A stretch of DNA of 64,000 nt from Calliopum simillimum (lineage: Eukaryota > Arthropoda > Insecta > Diptera > Lauxaniidae). Positions 11,953 to 23,048 of the stretch are shown in pieces. The stretch is from assembly GCA_951812925.1 (NCBI GenBank), contig OX638368.1, positions 68,844,569-68,908,568 of the forward strand. Reading direction: 5' to 3'. Within the stretch, counting starts at the first letter, position 1. Every line of letters starts with the position of its first letter. The notes beneath the pieces are model-generated. The model was not told the origin of the DNA and did not search any database. It was given only the letters and a program-made list of their open reading frames with translations. A program made the translations under genes and the position numbers.

Positions 11953-13000
11953 AGGGAATGTATCCGCGTATGAGACGGGTTTTGTTTTTGAGTCATAACT
12001 TTTTAGTGGTCAAACCGTTTCAGGTGTTTAAAGTGTCATTTAAAAAGTAAGAAATGCACACAAGGACATAGAAAGCTATACGAAATAAAAACACCATAAC
12101 TGTACGTAAACACATGATTGAAGTGCTGAACACATTCGGTGCGAGCTGCGAGTGCGAGAGAAACCCGACCGAGATAGCACGATTTTCTCTATATGTTAGA
12201 GTAAGATATAAAATTGAGCTTTTATTAAACGTCATTTATAAAAGCTCTCGCAGTGCGATTGAATTGATTCTATTTTTCTGACGATTTTTAAAAAAGAAGA
12301 ACAAGACCAAACACAAAAATTTAAATTTATTATTTTCGACTGAATTTTTTAATTTCAATTTGAAGTTTAAATAATTTTGAAAACAAATACGTTTTTATTT
12401 TTCGTTTTTTGTTTCCATTTGTTTTCAATTTTCATAAAAAAAAACTTACTCGCAACGAGTTGATTGTGTTTTTACGCACGAGAAAAAGCTCAAAAAATCG
12501 TTTGAGCAAAAGCTATTTTCTCTCGCACTCGCTGCTCGCACCGAATGTGTTCCGGGCTTCATTACATAAATGTCGATATTTGATAGTTGCACACGATTTG
12601 GGTTCGAAAAAAAAGTGTCTCATATCCCGGATACATGACACTTTTTAAGAAAAGCTTAAAAAGAATGTTTTAACCATTTATATTTGCACAAACCCACATC
12701 GTATCACAAAGAAGATGTAAAACACTAAATGCTAGCGCATGACACTTCCCATTTTCAGTTGATGAAATCCAAAATATAACACTTTGAAACAGATCATAAA
12801 AAACTTTTTACAGTCGAGTTGCGACCTGAGGTGTATAACTTAAATAAGCAATAGATCTTTTCACTTCGGTGTTGGCTTAAAAACTTGGTCATAGCAAGAG
12901 GACAGTTCGACAGTAGTCAGATTGGCAATATTAGTTTTGCATCATAGAAAAAATTGACTGTCTCATACCCGGAGGTGTCTCACAACCGGTGACTCTCCCC
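11953..13000. mobile_element. MITE with RGGGAATG termini and TA target (long copy)
   Basis: The left end is AGGGAATGTATCCGCGTATG and the right end is ...GTCTCACAACCGGTGACTCTCCCC, flanked by TA (11951-11952, 13001-13002). The second copy of the host repeat (near 25705) shows the uninterrupted site. Compared with the 278-bp relative at 13323, it carries a ~760-bp extra insertion at ~12023-12783, which includes an inverted pair at 12129-12163 and 12518-12554. Confidence 0.75.
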
Positions 13001-13322
13001 TACATACGCGTCGTCTATTTCTGAAAAAAACATTTTTTTTGCATTACATAATTAATGTTAAATAGCTAATATTTTGCATTTATTTACTTACTTTGAAGAT
13101 TGAGGCAAAAACGATTTCAAATATATTATTACGTCATAGTAATGTTACCGTTGCCAGATTAGGGACTTGAAGCCTACATTTAGGGACATTTTCTGATTTT
13201 GGACACAACATTTTGTTTTTATGTTTAATTTAATCTGAAACACAATATTTTGGCATGGTTTTTTTTTTTGGTTTTTTATTTTAAATTTTTAATTTTGAAT
13301 TCAATTTCGAAAGAAATTTGTA

Positions 13323-13600
13323 GGGGAATGTATGCGGATATGAGACACCTCCGGGTATGAGACAGTCGATTTTTTCTATGATGCAAAATTAATATTGCCA
13401 ATCTGACTACTGTCGAACTATCCTCTTACTATGACCAAGTTTTTAAGCCAATACCGAAGTGAAAAGATCTATTGCTTATTTAAGTTATACACCTCAGGTC
13501 GCAACTCGACTGTAAAAAGTTTTTTATGATCTGTTTCAACGGACCAATAAAAAGTTATGGCTCAAAAACAAAACCCGTCTCATACCTGGATGCATTCCCT
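13323..13600. mobile_element. MITE with RGGGAATG termini and TA target (short, complete copy)
   Basis: It is 278 bp with ends GGGGAATGTATGCGGATATG and the inverse of AGGGAATGCATCCAGGTATG, flanked by TA at 13321-13322 and 13601-13602. It is inverted relative to the longer copy at 11953, so the pair can fold back on itself. Both contain paired GTATGAGAC motifs near the ends. Confidence 0.8.
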
Positions 13601-14713
13601 TACATATCTTTTTTTTTTTTTTTTGCCAAATTTTTGTCGTGTATATCTATTTAAATATTTTGACACAAAAACATACGCATATTTTTTTTCAAATATATAT
13701 GCGGTTTTTGTAAATCTTTTCAGGGATAAATGAAAAATAAAAATAAACGAGAAAAAAATACGTTGATCTGGTAACACAGCATTATGTCATCGTCAGCCAA
13801 TCAAAATCATTTAAGATTAAAAAATTATCTGATTGTTGTTTGACTCAATATAGCGGGTGTGCTTATTTTAGTATTTTATTTTATTGAATATCTTATTGAT
13901 CTCAATAAAAATATAAAAACTGGCAAGCTTTTTAGAATCCTGTGAACCTTCTGTACTATCTAAAACCACTTTAACCGGGATTCTTTGATAGTGTTATCAC
14001 GCCTATTCATTAAAAAATTTGACTGTTGCATTATGGATGATTAGACTTACGTACTTGGTGACTTTAAGCAGCTTTCAGGTGTCGATTTTTATATTGCAGA
14101 TCTTAGAGGAAATGTTCAAGAAGAGCTTAAGACCCAAAAAAAGACGAAGTTTCCAAAAGAAGTTTTGGTATGGCAGGCAATCTGCAACTGCAGTAGGCGA
14201 AGCAGTTCATTTGTTTCAACTGGGACGATTAACACCGAAATATACATCCAGGAGTGCCTGCAAAAACGTCTTTTACCATTTATTAGACAGCAAGAGGTCT
14301 CAACTTTTTTTGGCCAGATTTGGCTTCATGCCATTACAGAAAATCTGCAGTTGAATGGTATGAAAAGAACAATGTAGAATTTGTACCTAGATATGCAAAT
14401 CCTCCTTACTACCCGGAGCTCAGACCCATCGAAAGATATTGGGCTCTGGTAAAAACGGTTATGAATAATACAAAACAGGTTGCTGAAAACACCAAACATT
14501 TTTCAAGAAAATGGTTAGTGTCAAGTAAACAAATCTCTGTAGATTCGATCAAAAGTTTAATGGGAGATGTTTCAGAAAAAATCAATTTATTCATAAAAAA
14601 CCAATCATGATTAATATATTTGTAATAAAAGTAAATATGAATAAAATTTTTGTTAAAAAAACGTATATTTCTTGTTTTAATGTCAACTAGTTTAAATGAT
14701 ATTTGAGTTTTCA

Positions 14714-14975
14714 ATTAATACGAACTTGTACAGTCAAATTTTCAATGAACAACAACCGACGCTACAAATATTAACTTGGAATTTGGTGACATATGTTTCG
14801 GCTATTACCACATACACATATATATATTTGCATATATATATATGTATATAGCCTCATCAGACCTATTTCAGTTAATCTTTGCTTCTTACTAGACTTGAGC
14901 CGCAGCTTTCCAAGTTAATATTTGTAGCGTCGGTTGTTGTTCATTGTAAATTTGACTGTACAAGTTCGTATTAAT
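14714..14975. mobile_element. 262-bp foldback MITE at TTAA with a (TATA) centre
   Basis: Arms 14714-14779 and 14910-14975 are inverted repeats of ~66 bp (TACGAACTTGTACAGTCAAA outermost) with one or two differences, and TTAA occurs at both edges. The middle contains an (AT)n tract and, read on the minus strand, GCGGCTCAAG followed by TCTAGTAAGAAGCAAAGATT. That is the same sequence found on either side of a tRNA-like core at 15303-16020. A third, right-arm-only copy ends at 17402. Confidence 0.75.
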
Positions 14976-15302
14976 GGAAAACAGTCTTAAAAAGCAAAAC
15001 TAAAATCATTTAATATTTGAAAAGGTGAACCCGCATATTAATGTTAGAAATCTAACATTTATAATTAAAACCTTGCAAGAGCAAGAATCTCACTAACAGT
15101 GGACAAATAATCCACAACAGTGAGGCATTAATTGTGAATTTTGGAAGATAGCATTTCTCAAAACCCAATTTGAGAGTGCATTCAACATTATAACAATTAA
15201 GAAATATTTGCAATGAACACAGCTGAAAGCAACAAGTGTACTTACATAAAAAACAACAACGGTGTTATTTATTTGTGGATCGTTGACGAGGTATATCGTT
15301 TC
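14976..15302. other. No feature recognised
   Basis: This is intergenic AT-rich DNA between two repeat copies. The start (AACAGTCTTAAAAAGCAAAA) resembles the flank of the related copy at ~17425, so it may be part of the same older repeat. Confidence 0.4.
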
Positions 15303-16060
15303 GTCGGCGTGGCTCAAGTGGTAGAGGTCTGCTGCATTCTTTCATTAGAATGCAGAAGGCTAAGGTTCGATTTAGGGGTCTGCACAAGACATCTTGAAAT
15401 AAAGTGTACTTTTTTTTACACCCATATTTTACACCGAACTGATGCATTTGATCCAAAAAATTCAAGATTCAAATCATCGTGTATACTGATTTAATTTTGA
15501 CACTATTTACATTGTTTTGTTTTATCAGTGTGAAAAATAAACTTGGTTCTAAAAAATACATCAGTGAACTCTATTTTATAAAAACAAATACTTCAGGTCA
15601 CTGTAAAACGTGCTAGTAGAGAAACCACAATAAAATGTATGATATGGTAACACTTGCAGAATTGTAGTAGCTTTCATACATTTTTGCGACAGAGAGAGAG
15701 AGCGTAAACAAAAAAGAGGCACAAGAAGAGAGCGATAAACTACTCTTATCACACCATTAGCATTTAGTAGTGTACACTACTACTACAGTATGCAACTAAA
15801 ATAACTGAAACAAATCAAACAAGACAAATTAGCACAGTATTTGTTTATTTTCTATCAAATTCTAGTTCTGTCAAGACATTTACACACGACACTGAACTAG
15901 AGCATTTGATAAATAAAAAGCAGGTACAAAGTATAACGTATCTTGAAACGTAATGTCTTAAAACGCAAACAAGACGTCTTGTGCGGACCCCTAGTTCGAT
16001 TCTAGTAAGAAGCAAAGATTAACTCAAATAGGTGTGATGAGGCTATATAAATATCGATAC
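15303..16060 (+). repeat. tRNA-derived (SINE-like) sequence, split by a hAT MITE
   Basis: From 15303, TGGCTCAAGTGGTAGAG matches a pol III A box. After a strong hairpin (CTGCATTC/GAATGCAG), GGTTCGATT matches the B box. The B box is interrupted at 15373 and continues at 16002 with CTAGTAAGAAGCAAAGATTA. The hairpin in place of the anticodon arm has too long a stem and an 8-base loop, so this is a tRNA-like SINE head and not a working tRNA. It is continuous with the TTAA foldback family at 14714. Confidence 0.6.
15373..15993. mobile_element. Non-autonomous hAT element with 8-bp target duplication
   Basis: The 621-bp element begins TAGGGGTCTGCACAAGACAT and ends with its inverse (one or two mismatches over 24 bp). 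The 8-bp GTTCGATT is repeated on both sides (15365-15372 and 15994-16001). TAGGG ends plus an 8-bp duplication define hAT. The interior has no ORF; it carries an imperfect AGACATCTTGAAA-type subterminal motif and a purine-rich GAGAGAGAG tract. Confidence 0.9.
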
Positions 16061-16219
16061 ATCCAACGTAAAAGTTGGTAACTCAAGTTACCAGCTTTTT
16101 ACGGGACACCGTTTTTCGAAATCTGCACATTTGGTTCAATCTTGTATCAAATTTTGGTACCTCTAGCTTAAAATTTGAAGGCCTGGGAGCTATTTTGGAA
16201 GTCACAACCTAAATTTATT

Positions 16220-16250
<31 letters not shown>

Positions 16251-17283
16251 TCAATATCAAACAGAGATGACATCTCTTACAGACTAGACAACATTTAATT
16301 AACTAAAAAATAACAATAACATAAATACATATAAAAAGGATCTTATAATTACAAGCGTTCGAGTACCCCAATTTGATTTAAAACTAGAAGGAGATAACTT
16401 TTAAAGCAATCTCTGGAACAATTATGGAAAATGTCGATATCATCTAATAATACATTAGTAATACTAAGGCAATGCGCAAGGGGTTCCTGCTGAGAAAAAT
16501 TACTTCTCAGTAAATTACATCGAAAGTGAAAACTCTCTCTAAGGTTTCTAAGAGGCGAATAAAAATTTATCTTGAATAAAATATTGGGACATTGAATTTT
16601 ACAATGAATAATATCTCTAATGAACACAACGGAATACATTATGCGACGACATTCAAGTGAATACATACTAAACAAAGCACAGCGTGTTAAGTAAGAAGGT
16701 CTGCTAATTTGCCAATTCAACTTGGAGAAAAGATATCTGGTAAAAGCTTTCTGGACCCTTTCTATTCTCAGAATGTGCGAGTTATAACTGGGGTTCCAGA
16801 TAACGCTGCAATATTCTAAAAATGGTCATACCAAACTTTCATACAGTAGCTTGATTGTACGAGGGTTCCTAAAATCTTTGGAATTTCTCTTTAAAAATCC
16901 TAGCATAGAGTATGCCTTAGATATAACGTAGTCGATATGATCTTTAAAGGTAAGACGGCGATCAAAAATCACTCCCAAATCCTTATTAAAATAAACTCTT
17001 TCAAGAGTGAGATCATTAATAATATAATCAAAAACTAGAGATGAATTAGTTCTATAAAACGACATAGATTGACATTTAGAGATATTAAAACAAAGATTAT
17101 TAGACAAACACCAGGTGACAACTGCGTTTAAGTCAGATTGTAAAAGACCACAATCAAGCTCAGATTTAACGGAAAGATAAAGTTTTAAATCATCATACAA
17201 AAAAAAAGTTAAAATACAAAAATGCTCATAACTAAAAACTACTATTTTCGAGTTACCAACTTTTACGTTGGACGTATCGATAT
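16051..17283. mobile_element. Inverted-repeat-bounded element containing a LINE 3' end
   Basis: 16051-16084 (ATATCGATACATCCAACGTA...) and 17250-17283 are inverted repeats of 34 bp with one mismatch. It separates the two halves of the second TTAA-foldback copy (inner part at 16002-16050, outer arm at 17284-17402). Most of the interior is the LINE fragment listed next. Confidence 0.65.
16205..17215 (-). pseudogene. LINE ORF2 3' end with (TAAA)n tail
   Basis: The minus strand encodes the end of an RT and the C-terminal region: YDDLKLYLSVKSELDCG (the last part of an ADD-type active site, with the residue before DD lost), LQSDLNAVVTWCLSNNLCFN, LGVIFDRRLTFKDHIDYV, FLEYCSVIWNPSYNSHI. There is a stop at ~16826 and a frame change near 16720. 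The 3' UTR ends in ATAAATAAATAAA repeats (16213-16250), as in LINEs with microsatellite tails. It is 5' truncated. The clade is Jockey/CR1-like. Confidence 0.8.
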
Positions 17284-17402
17284 ATATATATATGTAAATA
17301 TATATATGTGTATGTAATAATAGCCGAAACATATGTCCCAAGTTAATATTTGTAGCGTCGGTTGTTGTTCATTGCAAATTTGACTGTACAAGTTCGTATT
17401 AA
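17284..17402. repeat. Right half of a TTAA-foldback copy
   Basis: 17338-17402 matches the right arm of the 14714-14975 element almost exactly (CAAGTTAATATTTGTAGCGT... CAAGTTCGTATTAA), preceded by the same TA-rich centre. It ends at TTAA. The left arm of this copy is missing. Confidence 0.75.
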
Positions 17403-17503
17403 TTGATGGAATATTCAAAAATAGCAGTGTTAAAAAGCAAAATTAAAATTAAATAAAAGCCAGTCAGCTATTTGCAGTATGCAGTTTGTTATTTCTTAAA
17501 AGT

Positions 17504-20480
17504 TCACTTTTGTTTTTTTCTTATATCTCCGTATATTGGCTTAACAATCCTACCAGACTTTGTTGCGTATTGTTCCTTTTCAATATTCAAATTGTTTTCC
17601 CCTACCTTTCTATCATTCCCATTATTTTCTTCTTTCTTAAGATTTTCTAAAGGATCAGACAGGATGGGTAAAGTGACATTCATTGACAAATCAACGCTAT
17701 ATCTGTTTTTGAAATGAATTCTATTCCTCCTACACTTAACTTTATTCAAATCTTCTATTATGTAAGACCTGTTGCACTTTAATACTTTAACAATAGTTGC
17801 TGGTGTCCAATTCAAACTAGGATTATTTTTGAAACATACTGGATCACCCATTTTGAACAAACTTAATTGCTTTTTATCTCTGTTATAGTATTTGCAACTT
17901 TTAAAATTATTTTTTTCAATACATTTTTTGTATTCTGAAAACTTGACCACCTTTGGTTTCAATCTATCATGCATGACTGGTATATTTATTCAAAATTTTT
18001 TAAGATATTCTTCACTAATAGCCAAACTTGAATAAATGGCATTAACATGGTTCGCCTTCTTGTATAAAATGATCTTTTATAGCAGCTCTGGACAAAGTAT
18101 CTGATATATAAATCTTTTTGCCAGGAACATGTACGACTTCCAAGCGGTAGATTTTGATCATAATGAGCTCAAACTGGTGCATTTGAAATTGTGTGCTTTA
18201 AATCATTGAAACATTTATTGCAAATTTGATCCCATAACCATTGAGAATCATTTTTCAATAAATTTCTTAAAATTTTGGTTTTGTCCGACATATTTTGAAT
18301 AAAAAGACTCAAATAATTCACCAAACCTAGGAATCTTTGTAGATCTTTAACGTTGTCTGGAGTTGGCATGTCTTTTATGGCTTTGACTTTTTCAGTATCA
18401 ACTTTGACACCATCTTTACTAAAAATATATCCTAAAAAGCAAACCTCTTCAGTTAGAAATTTACACTTGAATTTGTTTAATTTCAAATTTACTTTCCGTG
18501 CCCTTTCTAAAACTGTTCGAAGTCTTTCATTATGTATTTAAACGCTTTCACCATACATTAAAAAATCATCCACAAATATAAGAACACCTTTCTACTATAT
18601 GTCACCAAATAAGTCTACCATGACTCTATAGAATATTTCTGTTGCAGCATGAATGCATGAATCTTAAATATTTGTATCTACCAAATGGCGTTTGAAATGT
18701 ACAAAGTTCTGAACTAGAGCTATCTAATTTTAAGGATCAAAATCCAGAAAAAGCATCTAAGTGAGAAAAATAAGCTGCACCTTTTAATTTTGACCTGATT
18801 TTATCTATAATTTGAATTGGATAATATGCTCTCATTATGTTTTTATATAAATTTCTTGGATCAAGACATACTCTTAATTTTCGATTTGGTTTGACAGTAT
18901 TAACTACAGAATTTACCCAGGGTGTAGGCTTTGTTACTTTTTCTATGACTTTCATACATGTCATATGATCCAATTCTGAAAGTAAATCTTTAAGTAATGC
19001 AAATGGTACTTTTCTGGGGAGATCTACACATGGAACCGCATTTTCACGTAACTTGAGATGACAGACAAAAGGAAGACACCCGAGACCTTGAAAAATATCA
19101 TCATATTCATTTATAATTGTTTGACAATCATTTTTATTGAGAGTAAATACTCTTTTAAAATGCCAATTTTTTGACAAGTAGGTAAATCTTAGACAGTACG
19201 GCATTCTAAATAAGTGACTATGAATATGATATTTTCTATTAAATTGTTGAATTTGCATTCAAGTTTACACTGACCAACTATAGAAATGTTTTTGCCTCCA
19301 AATCCTGATACTTTAACTTCAGATTTACTTAAATGTTTTTCTGATAAATTCAGATTTTTGAATGTTAATAATGACATTATATTTGTGTTTGCCCCTGAAT
19401 CTAAACTAAGATACACTTCTGTGCCTATGAAAAATCTTTCAATACTATGTGTTTGATCAACATTGTTACTATGGCTATCATCTAAATTATCATTACGTGA
19501 CTCTAAATTTCTTACATTCTTGTTTTTATAACAAAATTTAGCAAAATGACCACATAAATTACAAAACCTGCATTGGGCATTCGTAGCTGGACACTTATAC
19601 CTGTGCCTTTGACCACACCTTCCGCATTCATCCGTTGAAGTTGACTTTGACTGCTTACTATAAGTATATGCCATTTTGGTTGAGAGCTGACTGTGACTGA
19701 TGATTGTACCTATTACGTTGACTTGGAGACCATCGTCTTTTTTCACTATTTGAAGTCGCTGATGAATTTATTTTTGCCTCCCTGAAGTTTCTGTTGTTTC
19801 GCTGATGTTTTACATGAAGAATATTCTCAGACACGTTCAACGCAGAATGTTTCATAATTTTCTCTGAGTTTTGTTGAGCCATTATAATAGTTTTTGCTAT
19901 CTCTTTTGCCTTTTCCAATGCTAAGTCGGGCTCCTGTAATAGACGTTGTCGTATATGGGATAGACTGGAACACATATTAGCTATGAAGATATCCCCTTCT
20001 AAGTCGATTATAGATTCATCAATTCTTTCAGATGGACCTTGTCTTCTGGTGAAAAATGTATGACTTATCATGGTTAAATTTTTCCTCGGTTCAAAACATT
20101 TGTCGAACTTATCTATATCTGTTGTTAATGTAGCATTATGTATATCTAAATTGAACGAATTGTATATTTCCAAGCCTTTGCTTCCCATGGAATGCAGCAA
20201 TATGGCAATTTTCCGTTTTCCCGTGGCTTTATCTAACCCTGTCGCTAGCATGTAAAGTTCAATTTATTGCCACCATTTTTTTCCACTCTGCGGAATTGTT
20301 ATTTGTAACATCAGATGAAATATTTAGTCTTGGCAATGATGAACTGGAACTGGATAACACCTTAACCTCATTTGTTGCACTTGCTGTACCAGCTGCACCA
20401 GTAGGCATTTTCAATTGATAAATTAATTGCGACAAATTTAATTTAGTTGTTTTTTTTTTTACTTGGTTTACTTCAACCAC
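17504..20480 (-). pseudogene. Ty3/gypsy retrotransposon gag-pol, internally deleted
   Basis: In coding order on the minus strand. A gag-like N-terminus (20480-20259, Ser/Thr-rich) is followed by a gag body (20251-19658: KRKIAILLHSMGSKGLEIYN, ETARRQ-like SERIDESI). A zinc-knuckle region follows (CGRCGQRHRYKCPATNAQCR with CRFCNLCGHFAKFC), then a protease with the DSGAN motif (~19400). The RT runs from ~19258 (LPRKVPFALLKDLLSELDHM, YFSHLDAFSGF; a TGA where Trp is expected) to FVDDFLMYG at ~18555 and the connection domain (18486-18169: CFLGYIFSKDGVKV, LQRFLGLVNYL). After that only VVHVPGKKIYISDTLSRAA (end of RNase H) remains, and then the integrase C-terminal tail (17974-17504). The RNase H core and the integrase catalytic core are deleted. 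Frameshifts separate gag, protease and RT. Confidence 0.88.
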
Positions 20481-20670
20481 TTTATTTTATTCGACTATGA
20501 CTTTCTTTAGACTTTTTTAATTTTAATTTCTCACCCACTTCTGACACCATGTTTTATGCTAGAAGTTAATTTTATTATTTAATTCACTTATTGACAAATG
20601 TCATATAATTCACAATAGCATTTCAGAGTTGTAAGAATAGTAGTATTTATATACATACATAGTAGTATAG
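20481..20670 (-). mobile_element. 5' leader / primer-binding site and part of the 5' LTR of the gypsy element
   Basis: On the minus strand TGGTGTCAGAAGTGGG (~20534-20549) directly follows ...TAAAACA. That is the expected layout of LTR end (CA) and tRNA primer-binding site. I think this PBS class pairs with a tRNA-Leu, but that is from memory. The LTR on the other side of 20550 is cut by the hAT foldback at 20679. The opposite LTR near 17460 was not recognised. Confidence 0.45.
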
Positions 20671-20678
20671 GCATATAT

Positions 20679-22705
20679 TAGGGCTGTGCAACGAGCCGAA
20701 CTAGTTCGATCAAACTCAAAACTCATGAGCTTTTCACACAATTTCAGTACCGAACTGAGTTCGTTTAGCTCAGCTCAACTCAACTCAACTCAGTTCGTAA
20801 GTTCGTGAGTTTTGAGCTGATCGTTTGATCGATCAGCGAATTCGTTGTGAGCTGATCGTTTGTTTGTTGAACTCGTTAGTTATGAGTTTTCTCGTTTGTT
20901 TGGTTACGTTCAGCGTGTTCGATATGCGTTGAATATGATTGCAAATTGCAATCAGCGTTGCAAAAAATGTGTAAGAATTGGGACAAGTTTAAGGTTTAAT
21001 ATTATACACGAATATGAAACAAATATTTTGCATAGTTGTTTTTTTTGCTCTTAATTCGAAATTGTGAACTTAATAAAATTTAAAATAAAAACTAGGAAGC
21101 TTTGTAAAATCATTTTGTTTAACTCGGCTGTTTGAACTTCGGCTCTTCGCTGTACACAGCAGAATCAACTTTCAGGATTGCCAAATGTTTTTTTTTTTTT
21201 TGTAAAATTTGCTTAAACCATACATTTCAAAAAAAAAAAAAAAAAGATAAATTTAAGCCTTTAACCGCTTAGATAAACTTTTAAAAAATCCAACATATTT
21301 TTTCAGGGTTGCCACCTGTTTCTTTTAATAAAATCAAATTTATCCATCAATAAATTGCTAAAATCATCATTTTCTCTCTATAAATTGACATCTTGGGTTC
21401 AAAAACGACGAAACAAAAATTTAGGGTTGCCATATCAGGGTTGCCAGACGTTTTTTTGGAAAGTTGCATTTCTTTGTCAACTTTCTTTATTGGAAGTTAT
21501 AGAATCGACCCAAAAACCCATAGTAAATTTTTTGGGGTTGCCACCTGGTTTTTTTAATAAAATCAAAATTTTCTTCGAATAAATTGCAAAAATCATCATT
21601 TGCTCTCTATAAATTGATATTTTGGGTCCAAAATTTTGGGTTGCCATATTAGGGTTGCCTGACTTTTTTTCGCAAAATTGCATTTGGTTGTTAAGTTTTT
21701 TTATTGTTTTTGAACCCAGATGTCAATTTATACAGATAACAATTATGATTTTAGCAGTTTATTGAAAAAAAATTTTGATTTTATTAAAAAAACGAGGTGG
21801 CAACCCCAAAAAATTTGGCGTTAGGAAATAACGCCCAAGGAAATTACTATGGGTTTTTGGGTCGATTCTATATTTTTCAATAAAGAAAATTGAAAACAAA
21901 TGCAATTTTTCAAAAAAACCGTCTGGCACCCTGATATGGCAACCCTAAATTTTTGTTTCGTCGTTTTTGGACCCAATATGTCAATTTATAGAGAGAAAAT
22001 GATGATTTTAGCAATTTATTGAAAGAAAATTTTGATTTTATTAAAAAAACCAGGTGGCAACCCCAAAAAATTTACTATGGGTTTTTGGGTCCATTCTATA
22101 ACTTTCAATAAAGAAAGTTGACAAAGATATGCAATTTTCCAAAAAAACGTCTGGCAGCCCTAAATTTTTGTTTCGTCGTTTTTGGACCCAAGATGTCAAT
22201 TTATAGAGAGAAAATGTTGTTTTTAGCAATTTATTGATAGAAAATTTTGATTTTATTAAAAAAAAACAGGTGGCATCCCTAAAAAAATTAATTTTTTCAT
22301 TCAAAATTATTTGTCAAAACGTTTTAGTTTTATTTTCAATTTTATTAAGTTCACAATTTCGATTTAACAGCAAAAAAACAACTATGCAAAATATTTGTTT
22401 AGTATTCGTGTATAATATTAAACCGTAAGTATTATTTCTACGCAATTCTTACAACACTGATTGCAATCATATCCAACGCATAACGAACACGCTGAACGTA
22501 ACCAAACAAACGAGAAAACTCATAACTAACGAGCTCAACAAACAAACGATCAGCTCACAACGAATTCGCTGATCGATCAAACGATCAGCTCAAAACTCAC
22601 GAACTTACGAACTGAGTTGAGCTGAGTTGAGCTGAGCTGATCGATCTTGTTCGTTGTGTGTGGCGAAAACTCGAACAGGTTCGATCAGCTCATTGCACAG
22701 CCCTA
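20679..22705. mobile_element. 2027-bp hAT-type foldback element with 8-bp duplication
   Basis: The ends are TAGGGCTGTGCAA and its inverse TTGCACAGCCCTA. GCATATAT is repeated at 20671-20678 and 22706-22713. The arms (~20679-21110 and ~22310-22705) contain runs of CTCAACTCAG and GATCGATCAG. The middle has alternating direct and inverted copies of ~180-bp modules (GGGTTGCCACCTGG, CTCTATAAATTGACAT, GACGAAACAAAAATTTAGGG). No transposase. A partial copy is at 37792-38885. It lies in or next to the gypsy LTR. Confidence 0.9.
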
Positions 22706-23048
22706 GCATATATTGCATATATAACATTAGGGAGCAATATTCGTTTTTAAAACATCCTGTTTCTACTGTACAGACAAGAGAAAATTTTTTTCTGGCTCCA
22801 TTATAACACTAGACGATAGAGCTTTCTTCTGGCATTAGGAATTTGCAAAAAAAGCAATACGTCAAAATTGAAGACTTCTGCCCTTTTAACATTTAGGTAC
22901 ATATATAAATATGGCTGTGTGTGTGTCTGAAGCATTATCACTCAGAAATAACTCAGGCCATAGGAGTGCTAACACTATTAAAGAATACCGGATATAGTGG
23001 TTTTAGATAGTAAAGAACGTTCACAGGATTTTGAAAAGCTTGTCGGTT

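Larger units (their letters stand above)
11915..14003. mobile_element. Composite element, GGCGTGATAAC termini, holding two smaller MITEs
   Basis: It starts GGCGTGATAAC (11915-11925) and ends with the exact inverse (13993-14003). Without the two TA-flanked inserts its body is ~760 bp. A second copy of the same body lies in reverse orientation at about 22967-25740, which confirms its extent and the empty sites of the inserts. It interrupts the DD37E transposase gene. No ORF of its own. Confidence 0.7.
11517..14610 (+). pseudogene. Tc1/mariner-type transposase, DD37E signature, split by nested MITEs
   Basis: The N-terminal part starts at ATG 11517 with HTH-like sequence (NAIARKAMVSRNTVSRVNKT; NISGRKVAEKVQCSEAFVRK) and runs to LYREWA at ~11920. 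The C-terminal part resumes at ~14004: CCIMDD (first Asp; the next codon, Glu in relatives, is TAG), VLGDFKQLSGVDFY, VLVWQAIC, WPDLASCHY (second Asp) and ELRPIERYW (Glu). I count 37 residues between the second Asp and the Glu, the signature of the ITmD37E group known from mosquitoes. Frameshifts lie near 11590 and 14313, with the latter in a run of T. A 2.1 kb composite (11915-14003) separates the halves. The terminal repeats were not located. Confidence 0.82.

Noticed and set aside
15303..15390. Functional tRNA gene
   Set aside because: A and B boxes are present, but the hairpin in place of the anticodon arm is too long with an 8-base loop, acceptor pairing is poor and the B box is split by a hAT element.
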